Assembly: GCA_964019335.1 (NCBI GenBank)
Contig: OZ025705.1
Coordinates: 186,001-250,000, forward strand
Origin: Diplonema japonicum
Taxonomy: Eukaryota; Euglenozoa; Diplonemea; Diplonemida; Diplonemidae
Direction: 5' to 3'
DNA length: 64,000 nucleotides
The notes beneath the pieces are model-generated. The model did no database searches and had not been told where the DNA came from. It was given only the letters and a program-made list of their open reading frames with translations. Shown piece by piece: positions 19,270 through 28,183 of the stretch. Each line of letters opens with the position of its first letter. The first letter of the stretch is position 1. Both the position numbers and the translations under genes were made by a program.

Positions 19270-20711
19270 CTACTTCCTGAGGGTGAGCTTGGTGCCCTTG
19301 GGGGCGGACGCGATGCTGCTGCAGATGTTCTCGAAGTAGGTGCCCTGGGTGTCCTGCTCGCACTGCCCGGTGGGCTGGGTGGAGGAGATGGCGAAGCCGC
19401 TGCAGTCGGCGGAGACGAGGTACTCCTTCATGACGAGGCCGGAGGCGTCGCAGGCGGAGATCATGGCAGAGCCACCGCCGGTGACGGGGAGGCACTGACC
19501 GATGGGGAAGGAGTGCGACTGGCAGCCCGAGGTGCACCCCGAGTCGGTGCAGGTCTTCTGGGTGAAGGTCCCCGAGGGGGAGGGGGGAGTCGGGCCAGGC
19601 GGCGAGGGCGGGGTCGGGCCCGATCCGGACACCTTCGAGGTGCAGGGGGAGTTGTTCAAGAGGCACTGGTTGGACCCCCTGGCGAGCCTGATGTACCCGT
19701 TCTCACCCCACGACGCCCCCCAAGAGTTCTTCACGATCCAGTAGTCCGTCGCGAAACCCACAATCAGCACACCGTGGTCCAGCTGCCTGCTGATGCAGTT
19801 CGACATCACACCCCCGGTGTATGTCTGCCACGAGGTCGCGTCCACGGCGATGGAGAGGGGGCCGTTCGTCGACACCCAGGTCGCCATGTCGTCCTCGTTG
19901 TGCGCGATGTCCTGGTGTCCGGAGATGGTCGCCCCCACAGCCTTCGACCCCACGTCCTGGCACGACCCGCTGTTCCCGCCACCCGAGGTGTACGGGTACG
20001 AGGCCTCCGTTACGATCTGCCCGTTGTGCGCAGACAGCAGCCACTCGAAGGCGTTGTCCATGAGACCGCCGTCGCAGCCGTCGTCGTTCTTGTCGCACGA
20101 GACAAGCTCCTGCTCCGAGAGGGAGGTCAGGGTGTTGCCGGCAAGGAACCACTGACCCTCGATGCCACCAGTGGTGGAGAATGCCCAGCAGCTGTTGTTG
20201 TTTAATATTATTATTTTTTTTCTTTTATTTTTTTTCTTTTCTTTTTTTTTTTTTTTTTGTAAATGTCTCTTTTTTTTTTTTTTTTTTTTCTTTTCCTTAT
20301 TTCTTTTGTTTCCCTTCCATACCTCCCGCACTGCTCCTGGTTCTTCACGTGGGTCACAGCCCCCTTGGTCCTCCAGTCCACAGGGGTCGCGGTCAAACCC
20401 TCGAACATCCTGGGAGGGCTCTTCTTCGAGGGAACCTGCAGGTTGTGGTGCACCTTGAACTCCTCTGCCGACAGGTCGCTGAAGGCGTTCATCCCGAAGG
20501 TCGCCTTGGGGTTGGACTCCTCGAACATCGCTGCCTTCAACATGTTCTTCTTGAAGATGGCCCTCCTGTGCGCCTCGTCGGAGCCGGTGTACTTCTTGTT
20601 GTAGGTCTCCTTGAAGTTCTTCCAAAGGAGCGCTTCGTTGGCCTCAATGTACGAGGCAGGCAGACCTGCCGTCGCCGAGGCAAGGCAGAGGAGCGCAAGG
20701 CTGGTCTTCAT
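19270..20711 (-). CDS. Cathepsin-L-like cysteine protease with C-terminal extension (2 exons, 436 aa)
   Basis: Exon 1 is 20323-20711 and exon 2 is 19270-20191. The intron 20192-20322 is GT-AG (GTATGG ... CAACAG) and splits the Ser codon of the active-site motif, giving NQEQCGSCWAF after joining. The signal peptide is about 1-16. An I29 inhibitor propeptide (about 25-85, FSDLSAEEF) precedes a papain-type domain with Cys131, His269 (LDHGVLIVGF) and Asn285 (NSWGASWGENGYIR). A Pro-rich linker (GPTPPSPPGPTPPSPSG) then leads to a Cys-containing domain of about 100 residues that I do not recognise. C-terminal extensions are also known in kinetoplastid cathepsin L. Probably lysosomal or secreted. The trans-splice acceptor is probably AAAACAG just before GACTTGAAAAGATG. 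Confidence 0.93.
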
Positions 20712-20762
20712 CTTTTCAAGTCCTGTTTTCGCATTGATTGGAAGAAGGGAGTTGAAGATCAA

Positions 20763-20815
<53 letters not shown>

Positions 20816-21243
20816 AAGAATACTAATAAGTTCGACACTCAAGGCTGGCGCTTTCGCGCTCACCCGCTTGTCTTGCAGTTTTCAAAAAAGAAACGAAAAG
20901 AAATAAAAGAGAGAAAGACAGGGACTCCAAAGGTCTAAACAACATCATTGCTAACCCACTTTTCCCCCTTTCACTTTTGCGTGATTCTTAACTCGTGTAG
21001 AATGGAACTGTTGTATATGTGGAATGCTTTGCACTGTCATCACACGAAGTGACTGAATAAAGAGGGCTGCAAAAGCCGTAGCTGTTGCTATCCACTCTTT
21101 CTCTTGTTTCAAAAAAAATCAAAGATAAGTTTAAAGACGGGGAAGAGGAGGGACTCTTTCCTCCTCGAAAAAACAACTTTTTTATCTACAATTGCGGGGG
21201 GGGGGGGGGGGGATAAAGAAAAAGAAAAGGGCACAGAGAGGGC
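20712..21243. other. Spacer upstream of the protease
   Basis: Contains a long A run on the + strand (20766-20814), i.e. a T tract on the coding strand upstream of the protease start, suitable as a polypyrimidine tract for trans-splicing. The gggctgcaaa element lies at 21061-21120. No gene is seen. Confidence 0.55.
21061..21123 (-). repeat. Conserved intergenic element (gggctgcaaa family), copy 3
   Basis: Essentially identical to the copy at 9454. It is 350 bp upstream of the protease start and about 120 bp beyond the stop of the 92-aa gene copy 3. Confidence 0.6.
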
Positions 21244-21522
21244 TTATTTCCCAGGGAACTGAGCGTTCTTCTGCTGCTCAAGGAGTTCCTGGAACTTCTG
21301 CTTGAAGTGAGCGGAGTGGTCCCTCATCTTCTTGTTGAACTTGTCGGTGTGCTCCTTGATCATCTTCTCGAACTTGTCGTAGTGCTCCTTCATCTCAGGC
21401 GACAGGGTCGACTCGTCGGGCTTGTCCGCGAAGAACTTCTTGTTCTGCTCCTCCATCTTCTTGCTGAACTCGGCATCGAGGCGGTCGAGCTTGTCGCTGA
21501 ACTCCTGGTACGTGGTGCACAT
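21244..21522 (-). CDS. Charged 92-aa protein of unknown function, copy 3
   Basis: Encodes the same 92 residues as 9634-9912, with identical flanks over hundreds of bases, so the copies are very recent or kept alike by gene conversion. It has no signal peptide or recognised domain; the charged helical pattern suggests coiled coil or an elongated helix. Confidence 0.75.
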   Translation of the reverse strand: MCTTYQEFSDKLDRLDAEFSKKMEEQNKKFFADKPDESTLSPEMKEHYDKFEKMIKEHTDKFNKKMRDHSAHFKQKFQELLEQQKNAQFPGK

Positions 21523-22466
21523 CTTTTTTTCTTTTTTTTTTTAAAAGGTTGTTTGTGTTGTGTGGCCCTTTTGTTGTCTTATTTTGGAAAGAAGAACGAT
21601 TCATAGAAAACACAAAATATAAACGGATTCATTTTTCTCTTTTCCTTCCCCCTTCCTGTCCCTGACGGCGCCAAAGGATATTCAACGGCCTGAGAGGTCG
21701 TCCGAAGGTTCAGAAGGGGGAAAGGAGAAAGGGAGAGAGGGAGGAAGGGAGGGAGGGAAAGTATAAAAAAGAAGACTTGAACTGTATATTCTTAAAAGGG
21801 TACCTTCGTCCAGTGCAATGCAGGTCTGCACGCAACCACAAAAGAAGGTCACCCTCTTATTTGTTCTTTTTTTAAAGCCGCCACTTCCACGTAAAGACGA
21901 TTATCACCTTTCATAAAAGGAAGCAGGGAAGACAGACAGAGGCAACAACCCGTTGCCGTCTGTTGTCGTGTTAAGGAAGAAGTGAAACTTGAAACAAACA
22001 AAAGGGGAAAACCATTTAAGGGTATCTGCGGTATGTCGCAGAAGGCTTAAATAATAAAGGTAAAAAAAAAAAAAAGGGAAACAAACAACGAGAGAGAAGA
22101 TATGTCAGAGGAGGGGGGTTGTGTTTGGTATTAAACAAAGAAAAGAAAAATACGATTGCCACAAAGGGGAAAAGGGAAAGGGGGCACATCAAACAAGAAT
22201 CGTTGTGAAAGAAGAAGGAAAAAAAAAGAAAGAGGAAAGCATCATATGTGGGTCCACAGCGAAGAGAACACACAGACAGGTAAGCAGAGAGGTGGCGTGA
22301 CTCGGAGTCACGAAAGGCCCACGCCTTTGCTTGATTTCTTGTGGTTCTCTTCTTGGTTACCATCCTTCCTTTTTTTCCCCTTCGATTTCGGTTCATTTTA
22401 ATGTTTGTTCTTTTTCTTGTTTGTTTGTTTCTTTTTCTTTTTTTTTTTGCCAGCTCCTCAGCACCA
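21523..22466. other. Spacer between LPMO-3 and the 92-aa gene
   Basis: Near-identical to 9913-10864. It carries the 62-bp box (about 21660), the hairpin at 21932-21963, the hairpin element at 22014-22050 and the palindrome at 22296-22312. No gene is seen. Confidence 0.6.
22014..22050 (-). repeat. Short hairpin element, copy f
   Basis: Identical to copy c at 10404-10440 (6-bp inner stem TCTGCG/CGCAGA and outer stem TTTAAG/CTTAAA), copied with the segment. Confidence 0.65.
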
Positions 22467-23426
22467 TCACCCGATGAGCTTGCACTGAGAGGCAACGTCG
22501 CACTTCACCCTGCACTGGGCGTACCACTGGCTCTGCTGGTAGCAACGGCTCGGTGCCTCACAGCAAGAGGGTGACGACAGGCAGCTCCCCCACTCCGCGA
22601 TCTTGGGACCAGAGCAGGTGCCCGCGGGAGGGGGCAGGTTCGTGGGGACGGTTGCGGTGGTGGTACTGCCACCACTGCTGCTGCTGCTGCTGCTGCCACT
22701 GCTGGTGGTGGTGGTACTGCCACCAGTGTTGCTGCTGCCGCTGCTGGTACTGCCACTGCTGGTGGTGGTGGTGGAACTGCCACCACTGTTGCTGCTGCTG
22801 CCGGTGGTGGTACTGCTGCTGCTGCTGCTGCCACCATTACCACCACCAAAGTTGTTGCTGGCACCGTTGAAGTCAAGGTCGATGGCGTTGTAGAAGCTGG
22901 CAGAGGTGTCACCGACATCCCAGACTGCAAGGACCACGTGGTAGCCGCTCCTGGTCGGGACCGTGCAGGAGTGGGTCACCCCAGAGAGAGGAGGCTGCTG
23001 CATCTCCCCGTCCACCGTGCAGAAGGGGGTCCCCTCCAAGGTCTCCCTCCCGAGAGGGTCCACCCCGTTCCACCCTTCCTTCGTGATGAAGTACCTCCAG
23101 TCCCGCGTCACATGGTTCGCCCTGAAGGCCCACGTGAAGTCCATCGCCCCGCTGCTCACAGAGGTCTTCGCCCACCTCGTCGTCGACTGCTCGTTCAGGG
23201 GTGTCCAGTTGTCCTTCCCAGCAGCAGCCACCGTCCCGTCCGCAGGGCCCGTCTCGGGGTACCGGTCCTCCCCCTCCACGCTCTGCGGCTCGTACTGCAC
23301 CGCCCCGCAGTTCGTGTTCCTCTTCTGGTTGCACGACCAGCTCCTCGACGACGGGGTCACCACGTAGCCGTGCCCCTGCGCTGAGGCGAACAGGGCGGTC
23401 ACGCAGACAACAGAGCGCAGCATCAT
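22467..23426 (-). CDS. AA10-type LPMO with C-terminal eight-Cys module (LPMO-3, 319 aa)
   Basis: The catalytic domain is the same as LPMO-1 (10865-11818) apart from SVEGEDRY in place of SVEGKDRY. His19 follows the signal peptide and His105 completes the copper brace. The linker differs, with more Ser/Thr/Gly repeats (SSSSSTTTGSSSNSGGSSTT). The C-terminal module reads CSGPKIAEWGSC and CRVKCDVASQC. It follows GST-2 and precedes the 92-aa gene copy 3 in the direction of transcription. Confidence 0.92.
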   Translation of the reverse strand: MMLRSVVCVTALFASAQGHGYVVTPSSRSWSCNQKRNTNCGAVQYEPQSVEGEDRYPETGPADGTVAAAGKDNWTPLNEQSTTRWAKTSVSSGAMDFTWAFRANHVTRDWRYFITKEGWNGVDPLGRETLEGTPFCTVDGEMQQPPLSGVTHSCTVPTRSGYHVVLAVWDVGDTSASFYNAIDLDFNGASNNFGGGNGGSSSSSSTTTGSSSNSGGSSTTTTSSGSTSSGSSNTGGSTTTTSSGSSSSSSSGGSTTTATVPTNLPPPAGTCSGPKIAEWGSCLSSPSCCEAPSRCYQQSQWYAQCRVKCDVASQCKLIG

Positions 23427-24011
23427 TTCTTTTTTTTGTTTTTTTTAAAGTTTTTTGGGGTTACAAAAACCTGGGTGCGTTGAGGTGGATAGTAAAGGAG
23501 AAGGAATAAAAGGAAACAAAGAAGCCCCTACTCAACTCTGTACCAAAGCAAAGGAGCAATACAGAAAGGGGGTGAGATAGGGGGTGAGTGAAGAAAAAAA
23601 AGAGAACAACATCTTCAACATCAGCACCTTTTCTCTCTCGTTCTTTTTGCTCTTTTATTTTATTTTTTTTCGGACAAGAACTGTAGCAAATGGCTAAGAG
23701 GAGAAGGGGAAGAAGAAAGAGAAAAGGTTGGTGGTTGGTGACACACCAACCAAGTTAGGGGGAAGACAAAACAAAAACAAAAACAAAAAGAGTATGCTGC
23801 ACACCTTGGAGGAAGAAATAAATATTTCAAAAAAAAAAAACAAGAAAAAACCCCATTGATCTTCCAGGATAGCCTGTGGAAGTATGGAACCAAATGAAAT
23901 GAAGCGCACACACATATCGGAAAAAAAGGGACATTTAAGGGTACCTGCGGTATGTGGCAGGACGCCTGAAAAAAGACTTTGAGATATAGTAAGAGAAAAC
24001 GAGAAAAAAAG

Positions 24012-24048
<37 letters not shown>

Positions 24049-24058
24049 GAGGAGGATG
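23427..24058. other. Spacer between GST-2 and LPMO-3
   Basis: No gene is seen. The counterpart of 11819-12688 but without the long T run before LPMO and without the 57-bp TIR element. It holds hairpin element g (23933-23970). Confidence 0.6.
23933..23970 (-). repeat. Short hairpin element, copy g
   Basis: + strand TTTAAGGGTA-CCTGC-GGTATGTG-GCAGG-ACGCCTGAA. Its inner stem CCTGC/GCAGG differs from TCTGCG/CGCAGA of copy c by a paired T-A to C-G change. It lies about 90 bp beyond the GST-2 stop. Confidence 0.65.
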
Positions 24059-24829
24059 TCAACAGCAGCCCTGCTTCTTGCAAACCTTTCCCAACAGGAT
24101 GTCAGAGCAGCCCTGCTGCTTGCAGACCTCTTCCAGATTGGAGGCGTTGCTCTCGCAGGAGAGACCCTTTGCATGCATCCTGCCCAGAACAGTCGACTCG
24201 GAGAGGTAGAAGTTCGCGAAGGGTGTCATGAAGTCCTCGGAGATGCTCTTCTCGCAGAGCCCCGTCTTCATGAGGGCTGCCCGCCAGTTTTGCACCTTCG
24301 GGTAGCCGTGAGCAAAGTCGTAGCCGGTCTTCTCCTTGATGATCTGTGTTCGGTGCAGCAAAGGAAGCCAGGTCATGTCCACTGTGCTCACGGTGTCGCT
24401 GTTGAAGAACTCCGCCCCCCCAAGCACCTTCTCCACCTTCGCAAAGGCCGTCGCTATCTTCATCGTCCGCTCCCTCAACGTCTCCCCGTCACTGCTGGAC
24501 TGCGCCCCGCACTGCGGCATGTAGTTCTTGCTCCCGAGGTACCCCCAAGCCCTGTTCTGCGCCCTCTGCACGAGGCTCAGGTCCGGCTGCAGGGCAGGGT
24601 AAGCCTCCTCGATGTACTCCGCGATCGCCTCCGACTCGAACAGCACCTCCTCCTTCTCCGTCACAAGCAGCGGCACCTGCCCGTTGGGCGAGATGTCCAA
24701 AAACCACTGCGGCTTCTCCTTCAGGTTGATGTACTCCACAACGTAAGGGGTCTTCTTCGCCTCCAGCAGGGCCGTGATCCGCTGAACGAAGGGGCAGATC
24801 TTGAAGCTGATCACTTTTAACACCGGCAT
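24059..24829 (-). CDS. Omega-like glutathione S-transferase, copy 2 (256 aa)
   Basis: Same protein as 12689-13459, with CPF motif Cys12, NGQVPLL and the unusual Cys-rich repeat tail. I noticed only one silent difference (CTA versus TTA, near the 5' end). An A tract of more than 30 (T run at about 24015-24043 on +) begins about 13 nt after the stop. Confidence 0.88.
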   Translation of the reverse strand: MPVLKVISFKICPFVQRITALLEAKKTPYVVEYINLKEKPQWFLDISPNGQVPLLVTEKEEVLFESEAIAEYIEEAYPALQPDLSLVQRAQNRAWGYLGSKNYMPQCGAQSSSDGETLRERTMKIATAFAKVEKVLGGAEFFNSDTVSTVDMTWLPLLHRTQIIKEKTGYDFAHGYPKVQNWRAALMKTGLCEKSISEDFMTPFANFYLSESTVLGRMHAKGLSCESNASNLEEVCKQQGCSDILLGKVCKKQGCC

Positions 24830-25720
24830 TTTGCTTTTTTGTTTTTGTTTGTTTGTTTTAGTTTTTCTCTCTTCTTTTTTTATGGTGGTCTACTTTAAAG
24901 AACGTTTCCCATTAGGATATAGAAAATATTTTTTTTAAGAAAAAAAGAACAAAATATTCTTTTTTCTCCTTTCCTTCCCCCTTCCTGTCCCTGACGGCGC
25001 CAAAGGATATTCAACGGCCTGAGAGGTCGTCCGAAGGTTCAGAAGGGGGAAAGTCCCTGACAGCGCCAAAGGATATTCCAAAGGTTCAGATGGGGGAAAA
25101 GAGAAAAAGAGAGAGGGAGTGAAAGTTTAAAAAAAAAAAAGTAGAAGAATAAGAAAGTCGAAGTATATATTTTTTTAGAAAAGGTGCCTTCTTGTCGAGT
25201 GCATGCTGGTCACACCACAAAAAAAAAGGTCACCTCTTTATTGTTGTTGTGTTAAGGAAGAAAGAAATTGAAAAAAAAAAGCATCCGAGGGAGAAGAATA
25301 TAAGAGAGGGGGTTGAGCAAAAGACGATTGTCACAAAAGGGAAAAGAGAAAGGGTCACACATCATGGGTGAGAGAAAAAAAAGAAAGGAAGCCAAAAAAT
25401 ATAAAATTTGATAAATTTCGGTGTGCGGGTGGGTGCTCACCGTGAAATAAAATAAAATATAATGAAGGAAAGCAGCTGTCCCCTGGGAATACGGGTCCAC
25501 AGGGAGGAGAACACAGACATGTTGCGTAGCGATAGACAAAGGCGTGACCCAGAGTCACGAAAGGTCACCCTCGCCTCACATTGCTGTGTCTCTTCAGATG
25601 GTGGCTCTCTTGTTTTATTTTATTTATTCGTTTTTCTTTTTAAAAAGCTTTTGACTTGTCATCCTTCATTTTTTTCTTCTCATTTCTTCTATCCTCGTTT
25701 CAATTTAACATTCTTTTTCA
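24830..25720. other. Spacer upstream of GST-2
   Basis: No gene is seen. It holds the 62-bp box at about 24990 followed by a partly deleted tandem copy (25053-25096), and the degenerate palindrome at 25543-25559. The 32-nt hairpin present at 13936 has been lost here. Confidence 0.55.
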
Positions 25721-26641
25721 TCACCCGATGAGCTTGCACTGAGAGGCAACGTCGCACTTCACCCTGCACTGGGCGTACCACTGGCTCTGCTGGTAGCAAC
25801 GGCCCGGTGCCTCACAGCAAGAAGGTGACGACAGGCAGCTCCCCCACTCCGCGATCTTGAGACCAGAGCAGGTGCCCGAAGGAGAAGGCGGGTTCGTGGG
25901 GACAGGGGTCGACACGGGAACAGTGGACCCACCTGCTGGGGAGGTGGGTGTGGGGGTGGGTGCAGGTGTGGGAACAGGTGTCGCGGTGGTGGAACTGCCG
26001 CCGTTGCTGCTGCTGCCACCGTTTCCATTGCCGCTGCTGCTGCTGCCACCATTACCACCACCAAAGTTGTTGCTGGCACCGTTGAAGTCAAGGTCGATGG
26101 CGTTGTAGAAGCTGGCAGAGGTGTCACCGACATCCCAGACTGCAAGGACCACGTGGTAGCCGCTCCTGGTCGGGACCGTGCAGGAGTGGGTCACCCCAGA
26201 GAGAGGAGGCTGCTGCATCTCCCCGTCCACCGTGCAGAAGGGGGTCCCCTCCAAGGTCTCCCTCCCGAGAGGGTCCACCCCGTTCCACCCTTCCTTCGTG
26301 ATGAAGTACCTCCAGTCCCGCGTCACATGGTTCGCCCTGAAGGCCCACGTGAAGTCCATCGCCCCGCTGCTCACAGAGGTCTTCGCCCACCTCGTCGTCG
26401 ACTGCTCGTTCAGGGGTGTCCAGTTGTCCTTCCCAGCAGCAGCCACCGTCCCGTCCGCAGGGCCCGTCTCGGGGTACCGGTCCTCCCCCTCCACGCTCTG
26501 CGGCTCGTACTGCACCGCCCCGCAGTTCGTGTTCCTCTTCTGGTTGCACGACCAGCTCCTCGACGACGGGGTCACCACGTAGCCGTGCCCCTGCGCTGAG
26601 GCGAACAGGGCGGTCACGCAGACAACAGAGCGCAGCATCAT
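25721..26641 (-). CDS. AA10-type LPMO with C-terminal eight-Cys module (LPMO-4, 306 aa)
   Basis: Same signal peptide and catalytic domain as LPMO-1 and LPMO-3 (His19, His105). The linker combines a Gly/Ser/Asn part with a Pro/Thr part (TPVPTPAPTPTPTSPAGG), the version also seen in the remnant at 14522-14793. The C-terminal eight-Cys module reads APGRCYQQSQWYAQC. The start is the first Met of MMLRS at 26639-26641, preceded by an A tract of about 30. Confidence 0.92.
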   Translation of the reverse strand: MMLRSVVCVTALFASAQGHGYVVTPSSRSWSCNQKRNTNCGAVQYEPQSVEGEDRYPETGPADGTVAAAGKDNWTPLNEQSTTRWAKTSVSSGAMDFTWAFRANHVTRDWRYFITKEGWNGVDPLGRETLEGTPFCTVDGEMQQPPLSGVTHSCTVPTRSGYHVVLAVWDVGDTSASFYNAIDLDFNGASNNFGGGNGGSSSSGNGNGGSSSNGGSSTTATPVPTPAPTPTPTSPAGGSTVPVSTPVPTNPPSPSGTCSGLKIAEWGSCLSSPSCCEAPGRCYQQSQWYAQCRVKCDVASQCKLIG

Positions 26642-26647
26642 TTCTTT

Positions 26648-26679
<32 letters not shown>

Positions 26680-26770
26680 CGGTGGTGGAAACTGCAATGC
26701 TTGAAAACTGCCAGAAGAGGGGGGGAAAAACAGCCCCATAAACCACTAAATGTTTCCGTAGTACTTAAGT

Positions 26771-28183
26771 TCACAACCCTCTACCTCTGCCCCGTCCGCG
26801 CTGTGAGCTGAAAACGACGGCTTCACACTCTGCTTGGGGGTTCCATGTTCCAAGGTCGCAACTTGCAGGGATGCAGGTGGCACCCGGCTCGGCTACTTCG
26901 CACTGGAAGCCATGCGGGACGATGCGGCCCGTGTTGCACAACTCTGTGGTGAAAGACGAGGTGTGAGAAGGACGGACAAGGGCATTCGTGGGGCATGGAT
27001 CAGGTGAGCAGTCCACAGACATGGTAGACCACAGGCCAAGGACGCACGTTACTGCAGGGCACGTGTGGCCCAGTTTGAGGAAGGTGCACACACTGTTGGA
27101 TTCCACCACACCAGAACATCCATCGTGTACCACACCCATAGGCAGCTGAAGAGCACTAACAGCGCAACCCTGTTCTTTACAAGAGTCACCAACGAGCTTA
27201 TTGTCCGAAGTGCAGGTCAGCGGGTGGCAGAGGTGGCCTTCCTTCGAGGGGATGCACGTCTCGCCATGTGCCACCCGTTCGCAGCCCTTCAGCGACGACT
27301 CGCAGTACTGTGGCTCAGGCATGGGGTTGCAAACGACTTCCAGTGTCGCCCATCCGCCCTCCCTGCAGACGAGGCTGTCACACGATGTACGACCCGCGGT
27401 GTACCGGCATTCGCCTCCCACTGGGACGTACCCTCCTTTGCCGCAGTGGTGCGAGTCCTCGCTTACTTCTGCGTGGTTGCGGTTGCTGATCTTGTCTACG
27501 GCGCAGCCTTGCGAGACGCACCCTGCGTACCCTGAGATGGTGGACCCGAGGTCGTCGGGCTTGACAGGCGACGCACAAGACGAGAACAGCATGCAGGTCG
27601 CTACCACACCTGCTGTCCAGCTAAAGCAGACACACTTTGGGGTCATCTTGCAGGCAGAGGAACAGGCATCAAGCGACGGAAGATCAACGGAGTACATTTC
27701 TTCGGTAACCGTCCATAAAAGGTCGTGCGTGCAAGGGAGGATCACCACTTCTGAGCTTGCTTGCGTCACTACACTTGGCATGGCTGTCGGGACGTGAGTA
27801 GCAGCTGTTACAACGGGGGCGGCCTGTCCTACTGTTGGGGGGTCGCTGCCTCCTGTCGTGATGTTCCAAAGAACAAGGACAGCGACAAGGAACGGAAGCA
27901 CCCAAAGAACGTGCCTCCTTAGCTTCGCACGGGAGTCCCTGTGCTTGGCCGTCGGGCTGGGGAAGGAGGGCGAGGTAGGGGACACAGGGTTTTCGTCGTC
28001 CTCACCGTCGCTGTCTTTTTTCAGAAGCCGGTGGTAAGCTTCGCTTACTTGCTTGAATGTCTTCTCGCAGCCGTTCCTGTCAGGGTGGTGCTGCATGGCC
28101 AACCTTTTGTACGCACAACGAATACTTGACACATCGCTCCCAGGAGGGAGGGACAACACCTCCCACGGGTTTGGTGCTTTCAT
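26771..28183 (-). CDS. J-domain transmembrane protein with Cys-rich ectodomain (470 aa)
   Basis: Begins MKAPNPWEVLSLPPGSDVSS. The J domain covers about residues 5-60 with the Hsp70-activating motif His33-Pro34-Asp35. A Ser/Pro linker and basic stretch lead to one transmembrane segment (about 91-107, HVLWVLPFLVAVLVLW). The rest (about 360 residues) is Cys-rich and should face the lumen or outside. It starts with a PAN/apple-like region (DLPSLDACSSACKMTPKCVCFSW ... CMLFSSC), followed by four or five Cys-bounded units resembling CCP/sushi modules (GGYVPVGGECRY, HGETCIPSKEGHLCHPLTC). It ends RGRGRGRGL. A cytosolic J domain tethered to a receptor-like ectodomain is unusual. The frame upstream of this ATG is poly-Lys low complexity and was not used. 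Confidence 0.8.
   Translation of the reverse strand: MKAPNPWEVLSLPPGSDVSSIRCAYKRLAMQHHPDRNGCEKTFKQVSEAYHRLLKKDSDGEDDENPVSPTSPSFPSPTAKHRDSRAKLRRHVLWVLPFLVAVLVLWNITTGGSDPPTVGQAAPVVTAATHVPTAMPSVVTQASSEVVILPCTHDLLWTVTEEMYSVDLPSLDACSSACKMTPKCVCFSWTAGVVATCMLFSSCASPVKPDDLGSTISGYAGCVSQGCAVDKISNRNHAEVSEDSHHCGKGGYVPVGGECRYTAGRTSCDSLVCREGGWATLEVVCNPMPEPQYCESSLKGCERVAHGETCIPSKEGHLCHPLTCTSDNKLVGDSCKEQGCAVSALQLPMGVVHDGCSGVVESNSVCTFLKLGHTCPAVTCVLGLWSTMSVDCSPDPCPTNALVRPSHTSSFTTELCNTGRIVPHGFQCEVAEPGATCIPASCDLGTWNPQAECEAVVFSSQRGRGRGRGL

Larger units (their letters stand above)
21060..25980. repeat. Segmental duplication, copy C (about 4.9 kb)
   Basis: Partner of 9452-14793, same gene order: 92-aa gene, LPMO, GST, LPMO. 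The left edge (aaagagggctgcaaaag) is the same sequence at which the third partial copy starts at 14794. The LPMO at its right end is intact here. Confidence 0.85.
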
